This document shows positions 9,881-18,850 of a DNA stretch of 43,513 nucleotides, piece by piece. The translations under genes were made by a program, and so were the position numbers. Position 1 is the stretch's first letter. Every line of letters starts with the position of its first letter. Source of the stretch: Syntrophobacterales bacterium. Its GTDB lineage: Bacteria; Desulfobacterota; Syntrophia; Syntrophales; UBA2192. The stretch spans positions 10,293 to 53,805 of the forward strand of contig JAGPKU010000009.1 in the NCBI GenBank assembly GCA_018053845.1. The letters are read 5' to 3'. The notes beneath the pieces were generated by a model that ran no database searches, was not told the origin of the DNA, and was given only the letters and a program-made list of their open reading frames with translations.

Positions 9881-12800
9881 ATGAAGCACGTCGATTTCGT
9901 CCATCTTCACCTTCACACCCAGTACAGCCTCCTCGACGGCACCATCCGCCTGGGCGACCTGTTCAAGAAGGCCCGGGAGTACAGGATGCCCGCCGTGGCC
10001 ATCACCGATCACGGCAACATGTACGGCGCCGTCGACTTCTACCAGCAGGCCTACAAGGCGGGGATCAAGCCCATCATCGGCTGCGAGCTCTACGTGGCCC
10101 CCAGGAGCCGGTTCGACAGGACCTCGGAGGGCCCGGGGGAGACGGCACGCCACCTCATCGTCCTGGTCAAGAATCTCCAGGGCTACCGCAACCTGATGAA
10201 GCTCACCTCGACGGGGTTTCTCGAGGGGTTCTATTACCGCCCGCGGATCGACAAGGAACTTCTGGCGAAGCACAGCGAGGGGCTCATCGCCACGAGCGCA
10301 TGCCTGCACGGCGAGGTTGCGCACTGGATCCTCAAGGGGGAGATGGAGAAGGCCCGGGCGACGGCCCGGGAGTACCGCGAGATCTTCGGCTCTGGGAATT
10401 ACTACCTGGAGATCATGGAGAACGGCATCCCCGAGCAGTCGACGGTCAACGAGAAACTGATGGAAATTGCGAAGGACCTGTCCATTCCGCTCGTGGCGAC
10501 CAACGACTGTCACTACCTCGATCGTGCCGACCACGAGGCCCACGAGGTCCTGCTCTGCATCCAGACGGGAAAGACCATGGATGACCCGGGGCGCATGCGC
10601 TTCGCCACGGACGCCTTCTATCTCAAATCACCCGACGAGATGAAGCAGCTCTTCTCGTACTGCCCCGAGTCCATCGCCAACACTCTGGTCATCGCCGAGA
10701 AGTGCAATCTCGCGCTGGACTTCAAGCAGGTGTACCTGCCGCATTTCGAGATCGGCCAGGGCAAGTCCCTCGACGAGCACCTCGAGGACATGGCGAAGGC
10801 GGGTCTCGAGCGCCTCCTGCCGAAGATCCTCAAGGGCCGGGACCCCTCGCTGCGGCAAACATACGAACAGCGCCTGGCCCGGGAACTCGACATCATCAAG
10901 TCCATGGGGTTTGCCGGATACTTCCTTATCGTCTCGGACTTCATCCGGTACGCGAAGAGCCGCGATATCCCCGTCGGCCCCGGCCGCGGCTCCGCGGCGG
11001 GGAGCCTCGTGGCCTACGCCATCGGGATCACCGAGATCGACCCGATCCGCTATGGCCTGTTCTTCGAGCGGTTCCTGAATCCCGACCGCAAGAGCATGCC
11101 CGACATCGACACCGACTTCTGCATGGAGGGCCGCGACGAGGTCATCCGTTACGTCTCGGAGAAATACGGCAGCGACCGCGTGGCGCAGATCATCACCTTC
11201 GGGAAGATGCAGGCCAAGGCCGTCATCCGCGACGTGGGCCGGGCCCTGAACATGCCCTACGGGGAAGTGGACCGCATCGCCAAGCTCGTCCCGAACGTCC
11301 TCAACATCAAGCTCGAGGATGCCATCAAGCAGGAACCCCGGCTCCAGGAGGAGCAGAAGAAGAACGAAAAGGTCCGACGGCTCCTGGCGCTGTCGCGCGC
11401 CCTCGAGGGCCTCAACCGCCACTCCTCGACCCATGCGGCCGGGGTCGTCATCTCCGACAGGCCGCTCGTCGAGCGCGTCCCCCTCTGCAAGAGCCCCAAC
11501 GACGACATCGTGACGCAGTTCTCCATGAACGACCTCTCGGCGGCGGGCCTCACCAAGTTCGACTTCCTCGGTCTCAAGACCCTTACGGTGATCCGCGACA
11601 CCCTGAAGTTCATCGAGGCGGGAAGGGGCGTCCACCTCGACATCTCCGACATCCCCCTGGACGACCGCCAGACCTTCCAGCTGCTCTGCAAGGGGGAAAC
11701 GGACGGTGTCTTCCAGCTGGAAAGCCGCGGGATGAAGGAGATCCTCGTGGGCCTCAAACCCGACTGCTTCGAGGACATCATCGCGCTCATCGCCCTCTAC
11801 CGCCCCGGCCCCCTGCAGAGCGGGATGGTCCAGGAATTCATCGCCCGCAAGCAGGGCAAGACGAAGAGCACCTACGAGGTGCCCCAGCTCGAGCCGATCC
11901 TGAAGGAGACCTACGGGGTCATCCTCTACCAGGAGCAGGTGATGCAGATCGCCAGCGCCCTGGCGAACTATACCATGGGCGAGGCCGATACCTTCCGAAA
12001 GGCGATGAGCAAGAAGAATTCCGCCGAGATGGAGAAGGAAAAGCCCAAGTTCCTGGCCGGGGCGCTGAAGAACCGGATCCCCGAGGCCAAGGCGAAGAAG
12101 ATCTTCGACCAGATGGAGACCTTCGCCGGCTACGGGTTCAACAAGTCCCACAGCGCGGCCTATGCGATGATCTCCTACCAGACCGCCTACCTGAAGGCAC
12201 ATTACCCGGTGGAGTTCATGGCCGCCCTGCTGACCAGCGAAAAGGGGAACCGCGACAAGGTCATCAAGCACATCAGCGTCTGCAAGGATATGGGGATCCC
12301 CGTCCTTCCGCCCGACATCAACCAGTCGGCCCTCGACTTCAGCGTCGACGGGGGAAACATCCGCTTCGGGCTGGCCGCCGTGAAGAACGTGGGGGAGAGC
12401 GCCATCGAATCCATCATCGAATCGAGGAACAAGGAAGGACCCTTCAAGTCATTTCTCGATTTCTGCTCACGCGTGGACCTCAGGAAGATCAACAAGCGGG
12501 TCGTGGAGAGCCTCATCAAGTGCGGGGCCTTCGATTCGTTGCGATACGGGCGGCGCCGGCTGATGGAGGGCTTCGAGCGCGTCATGGACGCCGGCCAGAG
12601 GCGCCAGGATCAGAAGTTCAGCGACCAGGCGGGGCTCTTCGACGGCCCCGACAGCCCGTCGGCCGACCCTGCGGTCTCCGAAAAGGACCTCTTGCCGGCC
12701 GTGGAAGAGTGGGACCACGGCGAGGTCCTGCTCTACGAAAAGGAAACCCTGGGGTTCTACATCACGGGGCACCCGCTGCTGCGGTACGCGGAGAAGCTCA

Positions 12801-13348
12801 AGCTCATCACCGATGCCGATTCCGAGCGGATCGCCGAGATGCACGACAAGGACAGCGTCACCGTGGCGGGGATCGTGAGTCACAAGCGCGAGGTTCCGAC
12901 CCGGCGAAAGGAAATGATGGCCTACGTGACCATCGAGGACCTCAAAGGGTCCTACACGGGGATCGTGTTCGCCGATACGTACCGCAATTTCAGGGAGCTG
13001 CTCGACTCTGACGCGCCGCTGCTCTTCAAGGGGACCCTCGACGTGACCGAGGAGAGCAGCCGGCTGGTGATTGCGGAAGTCCATCGACTGGCGGATTACG
13101 ACGGCATCTGCTTTAACTCCATCCATGTCACCTTCGATGCCGGAAGGATGGAAGACGACCGGCTAGAGCAGCTCCGCGAGATCTGCCGCAGGCACCCGGG
13201 AAAGCATGATTGCTACCTGCACATCCTGCTTCCGAACCAGAGCGAGACGGTCGTTTACCTGGGAGATGCGTCGAGAATCAATATCTCGCAGCCCCTGAAA
13301 GAGGAGGTCGAGCGTCTCCTCGGTCCTGGAACGACCCGTTTTCATTGA
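9881..13348 (+). CDS. dnaE: DNA polymerase III alpha subunit
   Basis: 1155 aa, matching DnaE1-type replicative polymerases (about 1150-1170). The order is an N-terminal PHP domain with the HLHLHTQYSLLDG signature (about residues 8-20), then the palm with the catalytic acidic motif MPDIDTDF (Asp408 and Asp410). Fingers, a helix-hairpin-helix/tandem region and a C-terminal OB fold (about 985-1070, VTVAGIVSHKRE) follow. There is no 3'-5' exonuclease insertion, so it is DnaE and not PolC. It is the catalytic subunit of the chromosomal replicase. Its TGA overlaps the ATG of the next gene by one base (TGATG). Standard product; identification is secure. Confidence 0.99.
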   Translation: MKHVDFVHLHLHTQYSLLDGTIRLGDLFKKAREYRMPAVAITDHGNMYGAVDFYQQAYKAGIKPIIGCELYVAPRSRFDRTSEGPGETARHLIVLVKNLQGYRNLMKLTSTGFLEGFYYRPRIDKELLAKHSEGLIATSACLHGEVAHWILKGEMEKARATAREYREIFGSGNYYLEIMENGIPEQSTVNEKLMEIAKDLSIPLVATNDCHYLDRADHEAHEVLLCIQTGKTMDDPGRMRFATDAFYLKSPDEMKQLFSYCPESIANTLVIAEKCNLALDFKQVYLPHFEIGQGKSLDEHLEDMAKAGLERLLPKILKGRDPSLRQTYEQRLARELDIIKSMGFAGYFLIVSDFIRYAKSRDIPVGPGRGSAAGSLVAYAIGITEIDPIRYGLFFERFLNPDRKSMPDIDTDFCMEGRDEVIRYVSEKYGSDRVAQIITFGKMQAKAVIRDVGRALNMPYGEVDRIAKLVPNVLNIKLEDAIKQEPRLQEEQKKNEKVRRLLALSRALEGLNRHSSTHAAGVVISDRPLVERVPLCKSPNDDIVTQFSMNDLSAAGLTKFDFLGLKTLTVIRDTLKFIEAGRGVHLDISDIPLDDRQTFQLLCKGETDGVFQLESRGMKEILVGLKPDCFEDIIALIALYRPGPLQSGMVQEFIARKQGKTKSTYEVPQLEPILKETYGVILYQEQVMQIASALANYTMGEADTFRKAMSKKNSAEMEKEKPKFLAGALKNRIPEAKAKKIFDQMETFAGYGFNKSHSAAYAMISYQTAYLKAHYPVEFMAALLTSEKGNRDKVIKHISVCKDMGIPVLPPDINQSALDFSVDGGNIRFGLAAVKNVGESAIESIIESRNKEGPFKSFLDFCSRVDLRKINKRVVESLIKCGAFDSLRYGRRRLMEGFERVMDAGQRRQDQKFSDQAGLFDGPDSPSADPAVSEKDLLPAVEEWDHGEVLLYEKETLGFYITGHPLLRYAEKLKLITDADSERIAEMHDKDSVTVAGIVSHKREVPTRRKEMMAYVTIEDLKGSYTGIVFADTYRNFRELLDSDAPLLFKGTLDVTEESSRLVIAEVHRLADYDGICFNSIHVTFDAGRMEDDRLEQLREICRRHPGKHDCYLHILLPNQSETVVYLGDASRINISQPLKEEVERLLGPGTTRFH

Positions 13349-14133
13349 TGTCTCGGCCCCTGGGGTTGACCCCGCATCGGCACAGACGACTTCATGGTGC
13401 AGCCTTGCCACCGTACATCGAAAGGACCTATCGAGATTTTTTATCCCCCTGTCATTATTCGCGTTTCTCTTTAAAGATCAGCGAGACGGATCTCTACGTC
13501 CTCGCCGATTCCGATCTGACCGCGCTTGCCTCCGAGGCGGTGCACCGTTACCGCTCCCAGATCGAGGAATACATCCGGATCCGTCCGGAATTCAGGACCT
13601 CCCTCGTTCCGCTTTCCGGCGATTCCCTTGCCCCCGACATCGTCCGGGAGATGCTTGACGCCTCCCGCAGGGCCGGCGTTGGACCCATGGCCTCGGTGGC
13701 GGGTGCCGTCGCGGAATTCGTGGGGAGATGCCTGCTGGAGAAAAGCGAGAATGTAGTGGTTGAAAATGGCGGCGACATCTATATGAATGTAAAAGAAGAT
13801 ATTGCTGTCGGGATATTCGCCGGCACATCGCCGCTGAGCGGAAGGATCGCCCTGAAGATCCGTTCCGGCCAGACGCCCCTGGGTCTCTGCACATCGTCGG
13901 CAACGGTAGGGCACTCCTTGAGCTTAGGCGTTGCCGATGCGGTCTGCATCAAGTCGAAATCGGCGGCGCTGGCCGATGCTGCGGCAACGGCGGCGGGAAA
14001 CGTTGTGCGCAGCAGGAAGGATATACGAAAGGGGCTCGCAAAGGCCATGTCCATCGACGGGGTTCTCGGCGTACTCATCGTAGCGGGGGATGCGCTGGCG
14101 GTCCAGGGAGACATGGAGATCGTCAAACCATGA
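13348..14133 (+). CDS. UPF0280 (ApbE-like) family protein
   Basis: 261 aa. The sequence from YIERTYRDF onward matches UPF0280, a family related in fold to the ApbE flavin transferase. Features are a Gly/Ala-rich MASVAGAVAEFVG segment, VVENGGDIYM (the ENGGD segment common to ApbE-type folds) and a TSSATVGHS segment. Biochemical function is not established for the family. The ATG at 13348 overlaps the dnaE stop codon (TGATG) and has no clear ribosome site, so translation probably depends on reinitiation after dnaE. The first 20 residues are basic and poorly conserved, and a later non-ATG start is possible. It is the last gene before an AT-rich, gene-free interval. Confidence 0.85.
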   Translation: MSRPLGLTPHRHRRLHGAALPPYIERTYRDFLSPCHYSRFSLKISETDLYVLADSDLTALASEAVHRYRSQIEEYIRIRPEFRTSLVPLSGDSLAPDIVREMLDASRRAGVGPMASVAGAVAEFVGRCLLEKSENVVVENGGDIYMNVKEDIAVGIFAGTSPLSGRIALKIRSGQTPLGLCTSSATVGHSLSLGVADAVCIKSKSAALADAAATAAGNVVRSRKDIRKGLAKAMSIDGVLGVLIVAGDALAVQGDMEIVKP

Positions 14134-14205
14134 CGCGAGAATCATGCAATACTAAAGTTTACATAACATATCTTATCAGACATACTGTTTGACGCACCTC
14201 CTTGT

Positions 14206-14286
14206 GTTAATGGCGCGGCCCCGCAGTTTACCTGTCGGTCACCCTGCCTGGCGGCAGGCTGAGATCGCAGCGCTTTAACGTTAAGC
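14206..14286. repeat. Imperfect palindrome with attC-like end
   Basis: GTTAA (14206-14210) and TTAAC (14275-14279) are inverted ends, with GCGC matching GCGC just inside. A central hairpin CCTGCC-TGGC-GGCAGG (14243-14258) is flanked by TCA/TGA. The right boundary reads TTTAAC followed by GTTAAGC (14280-14286), which fits the integron core consensus GTTRRRY. The left side has no matching RYYYAAC, so it is not a canonical attC site. No integrase or cassette array is visible. It could equally be a structured remnant of another element. Confidence 0.3.
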
Positions 14287-14305
14287 CAAGTTTCAATATT
14301 TTCAT

Positions 14306-14508
14306 TCATATCATTGCATTTAAAATAATATCTAAATTTATGAGACCAAATTCTTTGCCTTTCAGAACATTTCTTATAATTACAATTGTTCTTTCATAAC
14401 AGTCACTTATTGATATATGATGAACCGATTATTTTATTATTATGATAATCTACTTTCATATATATCAACAACTAATTGCATATATTGCATTTCTTTAATT
14501 GCTGACAT
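14306..14508 (-). pseudogene. Possible broken AT-rich small gene
   Basis: On the minus strand an ATG at 14506-14508 has a good ribosome site (AGGGG, five bases upstream). It opens a 22-codon frame (MSAIKEMQYMQLVVDIYESR...) that ends in TAA at 14440-14442. In another frame, 14306-14428 stays open for 40 codons (containing CYERTIVIIRNVLKGKEFGL) and ends in TGA. The two pieces are separated by an AT-only tract with several stop codons, as expected for a frameshifted gene of about 70 codons. Codon use is AT-rich, unlike every neighbour. No family was recognised. The first piece may alternatively be a genuine 22-residue peptide. Confidence 0.3.
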
Positions 14509-14629
14509 GTAGTCCCCTTTCGAGCGAACAAAAACATCGAAGCCCGCCCAGGGTATGGTCCGAGGGGAATCAAAGACAGGAAGATTCGGTTCAGATCCGT
14601 GATTTTCTGCAGAACAATCGCAACGGACC

Positions 14630-15589
14630 TTAAAGGCCCACTTCGGCGAGCTTTTTGATCAGCTCGGTCTGCCTGGCGTTGAGCCTCTTGGGGACGTCGA
14701 CGAAGATCCGCACGTACTGGTCCCCCCGACCTTCGCCTTTCAGATGGGGAACCCCGAAGCCCTTCATGCGGATCTTGGTGTTGCTCTGGGTTCCCGGGGG
14801 AACCTTCATTCGCTTGGGCGGTCCGCCCAGGGTGGGCACATCGATCGTCGTTCCCAGGCAGGCCTGGGAGAAACTGACGGTTTTCTCCACATACAGATCG
14901 TCGCCGTCACGCGAGAATATGGGATGCGGGAGCACCTGGATGTTGAGGTACAGATCCCCGGCAGGCCCCCCGTACGGCGACCGGAGCCCCTTGCCGGCGA
15001 GGCGCAGCTTCTTGCCGGAGGAAATCCCTGCAGGGATCTTCACGCTGACCTCCTCGGTGATGTCGCCCTTTCTCAAGGAGAGCTTCTTCTCGGCCCCGAG
15101 AACCGATTCCTCCAACGAAATCGTAAGGTTATACTCTATATCCTGATCCTTGGAAGGGGCTTGCTCCCGATGGCCGTAGGCCTGTTCCCCGAAGATGTCC
15201 CCGAAGGGATCCGCACGGCGCTGCGTGTAAACGCGCCTCTTGCCGCCCTGGCCCCCCGCGCCGCCGAACCAGGTGAACTCCCCCCCTAGGTTCCCGAAGC
15301 CGAACCCCCGCAGGATGTCGTTGATGTCGAAGTTGCGGAAGATGTCTTCCTGGGAAAACTTCTGCCGGAAGGCATCTGTCCCGAACTCATCGTATTGTTT
15401 ACGTTTTTCAGGGTCGCTGAGAACGGCGTAGGCCTCGCTGATCTCCTTGAACTTCTCTTCGGCCCGCTTCTTGTCGGTGGGGTTGCGGTCGGGATGGTAC
15501 TTCAAGGCGAGCTTGCGGTACGCTTTCTTGATGTCCTCGATGCCGGCACCCTTGTCCAGTCCAAGGACCTTGTAATAATCGTCGGCCAT
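14630..15589 (-). CDS. CbpA-like DnaJ family co-chaperone
   Basis: 319 aa. An N-terminal J domain with the HPD motif at residues 32-34 stimulates DnaK ATPase. A Gly/Phe-rich linker follows (about 85-120), then two DnaJ C-terminal substrate-binding domains (about 150-310). The Cys-rich zinc-finger repeats (CxxCxGxG) of true DnaJ are absent, so this is a type II (CbpA/DjlB-like) J protein. It lacks dnaK or grpE neighbours here. The gene stands alone after iorB with its own likely promoter at 15628-15656. It converges on the AT-rich island at its 3' end. Family placement is secure; in vivo clients are unknown. Confidence 0.95.
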   Translation of the reverse strand: MADDYYKVLGLDKGAGIEDIKKAYRKLALKYHPDRNPTDKKRAEEKFKEISEAYAVLSDPEKRKQYDEFGTDAFRQKFSQEDIFRNFDINDILRGFGFGNLGGEFTWFGGAGGQGGKRRVYTQRRADPFGDIFGEQAYGHREQAPSKDQDIEYNLTISLEESVLGAEKKLSLRKGDITEEVSVKIPAGISSGKKLRLAGKGLRSPYGGPAGDLYLNIQVLPHPIFSRDGDDLYVEKTVSFSQACLGTTIDVPTLGGPPKRMKVPPGTQSNTKIRMKGFGVPHLKGEGRGDQYVRIFVDVPKRLNARQTELIKKLAEVGL

Positions 15590-15627
15590 GCTCTTTCTTC
15601 GCGCCTGTGGGTTTGGGATACGCCGTT

Positions 15628-15656
15628 AAGTTAGGGATCGATCCGCGTCCCGTCAA
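15628..15656 (-). promoter_or_regulatory. Putative promoter for the cbpA-like gene
   Basis: On the minus strand, TTGACG (15651-15656), a 17-bp spacer and TAACTT (15628-15633, weak). It lies in the 86-nt gap after iorB. A heat-shock sigma element was not evident. Confidence 0.35.
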
Positions 15657-15675
15657 TAGCCCGCCGGCCCATCGA

Positions 15676-16263
15676 TCAGGCGGCCCGACCCAGGTCGAAG
15701 GCCCTGAGATTCGCCTCGACGATCTTTTCCGGCAGCATCTCCGTGAGGACCCGTTTCCAGTCGCCGGCGTCGACCCCGGGAATGAAACGGGACACGGCGC
15801 CCAGCATGACGGTGTTGACGGCTCTGCGGTTTCCCGCCTTCGCGGCGAGTTCGGGGCCGCTCACCACTTTCACGTTTTCCGCACCGAGGCGGGCCCGCAG
15901 GATTTCGTAGATGTCCTCGGGGTAATCCGCCTCGCCGAGGCTGACCGAGGGAGGATAGATCTCCTCGTCGTTCACGAGCACGAGCCCGCCCGGCTTGAGA
16001 TAATCGAGGTACCGGAGCGATTCGAGTTTCTCGAAGGAGACGATGATGTCGACGTCCCCCCTCTTGGCAAGGGGCGAGTACACCTTCCGGCCGTACCGGA
16101 CGTGGCTCGTGACGCAGCCGCCGCGCTGGGCCATGCCGTGCACCTCGCTCTTCTTGACGTCGTGGCCCTTCCCCATCATGACCTTGCAGATGATGTCGCT
16201 CGCCAGAAGGATCCCCTGTCCCCCGACACCGGCCAGCAGCAGGCTCTTCACGCTGTTTTCCAT
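15676..16263 (-). CDS. iorB: Indolepyruvate:ferredoxin oxidoreductase, beta subunit
   Basis: 195 aa from the ATG at 16261-16263, four nt after the iorA stop; a GTG at 16275 in the same frame would overlap iorA but has its ribosome site too close. It is the gamma-type 2-oxoacid:ferredoxin oxidoreductase domain, with a Gly-rich GVGGQGILLASDI motif near the N-terminus and HGMAQRGGCV about residues 43-52. With IorA it converts aryl pyruvates (indolepyruvate, phenylpyruvate) and CoA to aryl acetyl-CoA, CO2 and reduced ferredoxin. The reaction is reversible and in some anaerobes runs toward amino acid synthesis. The pairing with iorA supports the assignment strongly. Confidence 0.95.
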   Translation of the reverse strand: MENSVKSLLLAGVGGQGILLASDIICKVMMGKGHDVKKSEVHGMAQRGGCVTSHVRYGRKVYSPLAKRGDVDIIVSFEKLESLRYLDYLKPGGLVLVNDEEIYPPSVSLGEADYPEDIYEILRARLGAENVKVVSGPELAAKAGNRRAVNTVMLGAVSRFIPGVDAGDWKRVLTEMLPEKIVEANLRAFDLGRAA

Positions 16264-16267
16264 GACC

Positions 16268-18058
16268 CTATGCACCCTCCCGCATGATCGCTTCCTGCCG
16301 GCAGAGCTGTGCGCAGAGGCTGCAGCCCGTGCACAGGTCCGCGTCGATCACGGCGATCCCCTTCTGTTTCTTGCGCTCCGGTCTCGGGGGCATGCCCGAC
16401 TTCTCGAAATCCTTCCAGGAAATGGCCGGGCATCCGCAGCTCAGACAGACCTTGCACCCGATGCACAGGTCGGGGTCCGTGAAAAAGGGCTTGGCCCGGT
16501 CGGCCTTCTTGCTCATCAACAGCACGCAGGGCGAACGGGAGATGATCAGCGAGGGCCCGTCCTTCGCGAGCTCACGCTTCAGCACGTCCGTCGTGTTCTT
16601 GTAGTCAAGCGGGTCGATGACCTCGACGCTGTCGATGCCCAGGACCTTTCCCAGGGCCGCGAAATCGAGCTCCCGGGTCTTCTCCCCCTGCAGGGTGTAC
16701 CCCGTCGCGGGGTGCTCCTGCATGCCCGTCATCGCCGTCGTGCGGTTGTCGGCGATGATGAAGACGGCGTCGCTGCGGTTGTAGGCCGTGTTGAGCAGCG
16801 TCGTGATCCCCGAGTGGATGAAGGTCGAATCGCCGATGACCCCGACGACCTTCCCCTTCCCTTTCGGCCCCAGCGCCTTGCTCATCCCGTGGGCGATCCC
16901 GATGCTCGCGCCCATGCAGATGCAGCTGTCCATGGCCGACAGGGGCTTCATGTAGGAGAGGGTGTAGCAGCCGATATCGCCCGAGACGAAGGCCTTGGTC
17001 TTGCCCAGGGCGTAGAAGAGCGCCCGGTGCGGGCAGCCGGGGCACAGGTTCGGCGGCCGCGGCGGGATGGTCTGCAGCGTGACGGCCGCGGCGGACGATC
17101 TCCCGGTCACGCCCTGCTCGATCACGCCGGGGTCGAACTCGTTGGTGTAGGGAAAAACGGCCTTGCCGGATACCGCAATCCCCATGGCCCTCACCTGCTC
17201 CTCGATGAAGGGGTCCAGCTCCTCGACGACGTAGAGCGTTTTGACCCTCGAGGCGAAGTCGCGGATCATCTTCTCGGGCAGGGGGTGAACCAGGCCGAGC
17301 TTCAGGTAGGAGTACTCCGGGAAGGCATCCTTGGCGTAGTTGTAGGGCATGCCCGCCGTGATGATGCCCACCTCGGGGGAGCCCATCTCCACCCGGTTGC
17401 CCGGGAAGGTCTCCGCCCACTCGCGGAGAGCCTGCATGCGCTTCTCCACCTCGACGCGCCGGGCACGCGCGTTGACGGGGACCATGACGTACTTGAGGGG
17501 CAGGTGACGGATGTCGGTCCGGTCCCCGACGGCCGACTGCTCTTCGGTCCGGACGACGCTCTTGGAGTGGGACACGCGGGTCGTCGTGCGCAGGAAGACG
17601 GGCGTGTCGAATCGCTCGGAGAGCTCGAAGGCGAGCTTGATGAAGTCCTTGGCCTCCTGGCTGTCGGCGGGCTCCAGCATGGGGATCTTGGCGAACTTGG
17701 CGTAGTTGCGGTTGTCCTGCTCGTTCTGCGAGCTGTGCAGCGAGGGGTCGTCGGCCGTGATGATCACGAGCGCCCCGTTGGTTCCCGTGTAACTGACGGT
17801 GAACAGGGGGTCGGCCGCCACGTTGACGCCCACGTGCTTCATCACCGCCATGGCCCGGGCCCCGGCGAAGGCGGCCCCGATGGCCACCTCGAGCCCCACC
17901 TTCTCGTTGGGCGACCACTCGGCGTAGACCCCTTTGTACTGGGCGAAGGCCTCCAGGATCTCCGTGCTCGGCGTCCCGGGGTAGCCCGCGCCGAAGGTGG
18001 CGCCGCACTCCCAGGCGCCCCGTGCGATCGCCTCGTTTCCCGACATCAGTTCCAGCAT
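16268..18058 (-). CDS. iorA: Indolepyruvate:ferredoxin oxidoreductase, alpha subunit
   Basis: 596 aa, typical IorA length. The N-terminal pyrimidine-binding domain carries GAGYPGTPSTEI (about residues 23-34). A middle transketolase-like region follows, then a thiamine diphosphate domain with CPGCPHR (about 340) and GDSTFIHSG (about 406). At the C-terminus are two 4Fe-4S ferredoxin motifs, CIGCKVCLSCGCP and CTGCSLCAQLC. The complex is cytoplasmic, oxygen-sensitive and specific for aryl pyruvates. GGAG stands 7 nt before the ATG. It follows the TPR membrane protein gene by 19 nt and is followed by iorB. Its presence points to aromatic amino acid catabolism or to their synthesis from aryl acids, and may connect with the Phe-attenuated operon at the window's right end. 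Confidence 0.96.
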   Translation of the reverse strand: MLELMSGNEAIARGAWECGATFGAGYPGTPSTEILEAFAQYKGVYAEWSPNEKVGLEVAIGAAFAGARAMAVMKHVGVNVAADPLFTVSYTGTNGALVIITADDPSLHSSQNEQDNRNYAKFAKIPMLEPADSQEAKDFIKLAFELSERFDTPVFLRTTTRVSHSKSVVRTEEQSAVGDRTDIRHLPLKYVMVPVNARARRVEVEKRMQALREWAETFPGNRVEMGSPEVGIITAGMPYNYAKDAFPEYSYLKLGLVHPLPEKMIRDFASRVKTLYVVEELDPFIEEQVRAMGIAVSGKAVFPYTNEFDPGVIEQGVTGRSSAAAVTLQTIPPRPPNLCPGCPHRALFYALGKTKAFVSGDIGCYTLSYMKPLSAMDSCICMGASIGIAHGMSKALGPKGKGKVVGVIGDSTFIHSGITTLLNTAYNRSDAVFIIADNRTTAMTGMQEHPATGYTLQGEKTRELDFAALGKVLGIDSVEVIDPLDYKNTTDVLKRELAKDGPSLIISRSPCVLLMSKKADRAKPFFTDPDLCIGCKVCLSCGCPAISWKDFEKSGMPPRPERKKQKGIAVIDADLCTGCSLCAQLCRQEAIMREGA

Positions 18059-18077
18059 CGTTCCGCTCCGTCTTTGT

Positions 18078-18767
18078 CTATCCCAGCTGTGCGATCTTGC
18101 GTTTCAGGAGTGTCGCCGCCGCGGGGTCTTTGGTCTTCTCCAGCGCCTTCCTGTAGTAATCCAGCGCCTTGCCGCGGTCGTTCATCTCCTCGTGGATGCG
18201 CGCGAGGTTCCGGTAGCTGATCCCCTCGTGCACGGCCCCGGGGTTCATCGAGGCGACCCGGCCGAAGGCCTCCAGGGCCTTCTCGTACTCCTTTTTCGCC
18301 TCGTGGGCGTAACCGATCCCGAACCAGGCGTAGATCGCCCGGATGTCCCCGCCTGACGCCCGATCGAGGAAGTCCCGGTAAACCTGGATGGACCGGTCAT
18401 ACTCGCCCGCGCCGAAGTAGAGGCTTCCCAGCTCGTAGCGGGCGCTCTGGGCGGCATGGGTCGAGGGGTACTTCTCCACGAGATCCGCCAGCGCCTTGAC
18501 GGCTTCGGGACCGGCCGTGCCCGTGCCCATGGGGTTTGCCTTCATCGCCCGGATGCGCGCGTCGAAATACAGCCTGCCCGCGTCGGTTTCCTGGGACGAC
18601 GTGTAATAGAAATACCCGCCGGCCAGGATGATCGCCAGGACGATCGCCCCGCCTGCGGCCACGAGGGTTCGCCGGTTCGCGGCGCCATACCCGATGATCT
18701 TCCCCATGGCCTCCTGAAAGGCATCGGGCTGTTCCAGGTCCTTCTTGTCCAACTTTGCTGCAACCAT
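18078..18767 (-). CDS. TPR-containing membrane-anchored protein (YfgM-like)
   Basis: 229 aa. A short cytoplasmic N-terminus (about 35 residues) is followed by one hydrophobic helix (about 36-56) and a periplasmic domain with tetratricopeptide-type helical repeats (about 100-225; ARYELGSLYF, YAWFGIGYAH, SYRNLARIHE). The plan resembles YfgM/ancillary SecYEG translocon subunits and related tetratricopeptide proteins, which hold client proteins at the membrane. It lies just upstream of iorA on the same strand, but no functional link is obvious. GGAG precedes the ATG by nine bases. A specific partner cannot be named. Confidence 0.8.
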   Translation of the reverse strand: MVAAKLDKKDLEQPDAFQEAMGKIIGYGAANRRTLVAAGGAIVLAIILAGGYFYYTSSQETDAGRLYFDARIRAMKANPMGTGTAGPEAVKALADLVEKYPSTHAAQSARYELGSLYFGAGEYDRSIQVYRDFLDRASGGDIRAIYAWFGIGYAHEAKKEYEKALEAFGRVASMNPGAVHEGISYRNLARIHEEMNDRGKALDYYRKALEKTKDPAAATLLKRKIAQLG

Positions 18768-18790
18768 GATCCCGTTCTCCGGTGTCGATC

Positions 18791-18815
18791 AAAAAATGAT
18801 CGGGCATCGGCCCGA
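18791..18815 (-). terminator. Weak intrinsic terminator between the thioesterase and TPR genes
   Basis: On the minus strand, a perfect 6-bp stem TCGGGC/GCCCGA (18800-18805 with 18810-18815) with a 4-nt loop is followed three bases later by six T (18791-18796). It may end the hom-apgM-thioesterase transcript, although the stem is short. Confidence 0.4.
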
Positions 18816-18850
18816 CGTGCTGTTCTCCGAACCGTCCCGCACCGCCCGGC

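Larger units (their letters stand above)
14134..14629. other. AT-rich island between convergent genes
   Basis: A 496-nt gap between the UPF0280 gene and the convergent cbpA-like gene. From about 14287 to 14500 the sequence is strongly AT-rich, in sharp contrast to the rest of the window. It contains remnants of a small minus-strand gene (14306-14508) and an imperfect palindrome (14206-14286), described separately. From 14510 to 14629 composition returns to normal and nothing is recognised. The composition break suggests acquired DNA or the scar of a mobile insertion. Confidence 0.7.

Noticed and set aside
14206-14286. Canonical integron attC site
   Set aside because: Only the right GTTRRRY core fits; the left RYYYAAC is missing and no integrase is in the window, so it is listed only as attC-like.
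14417-14512. 31-codon plus-strand frame (MMNRLFYYYDN...) in the AT-rich island
   Set aside because: No ribosome site and composition simply reflects AT richness; it is antisense to the better-supported minus-strand remnant.
15676-16275. GTG start for iorB at 16275
   Set aside because: It would place the ribosome site directly against the start codon; the ATG at 16263 fits spacing and family length better.
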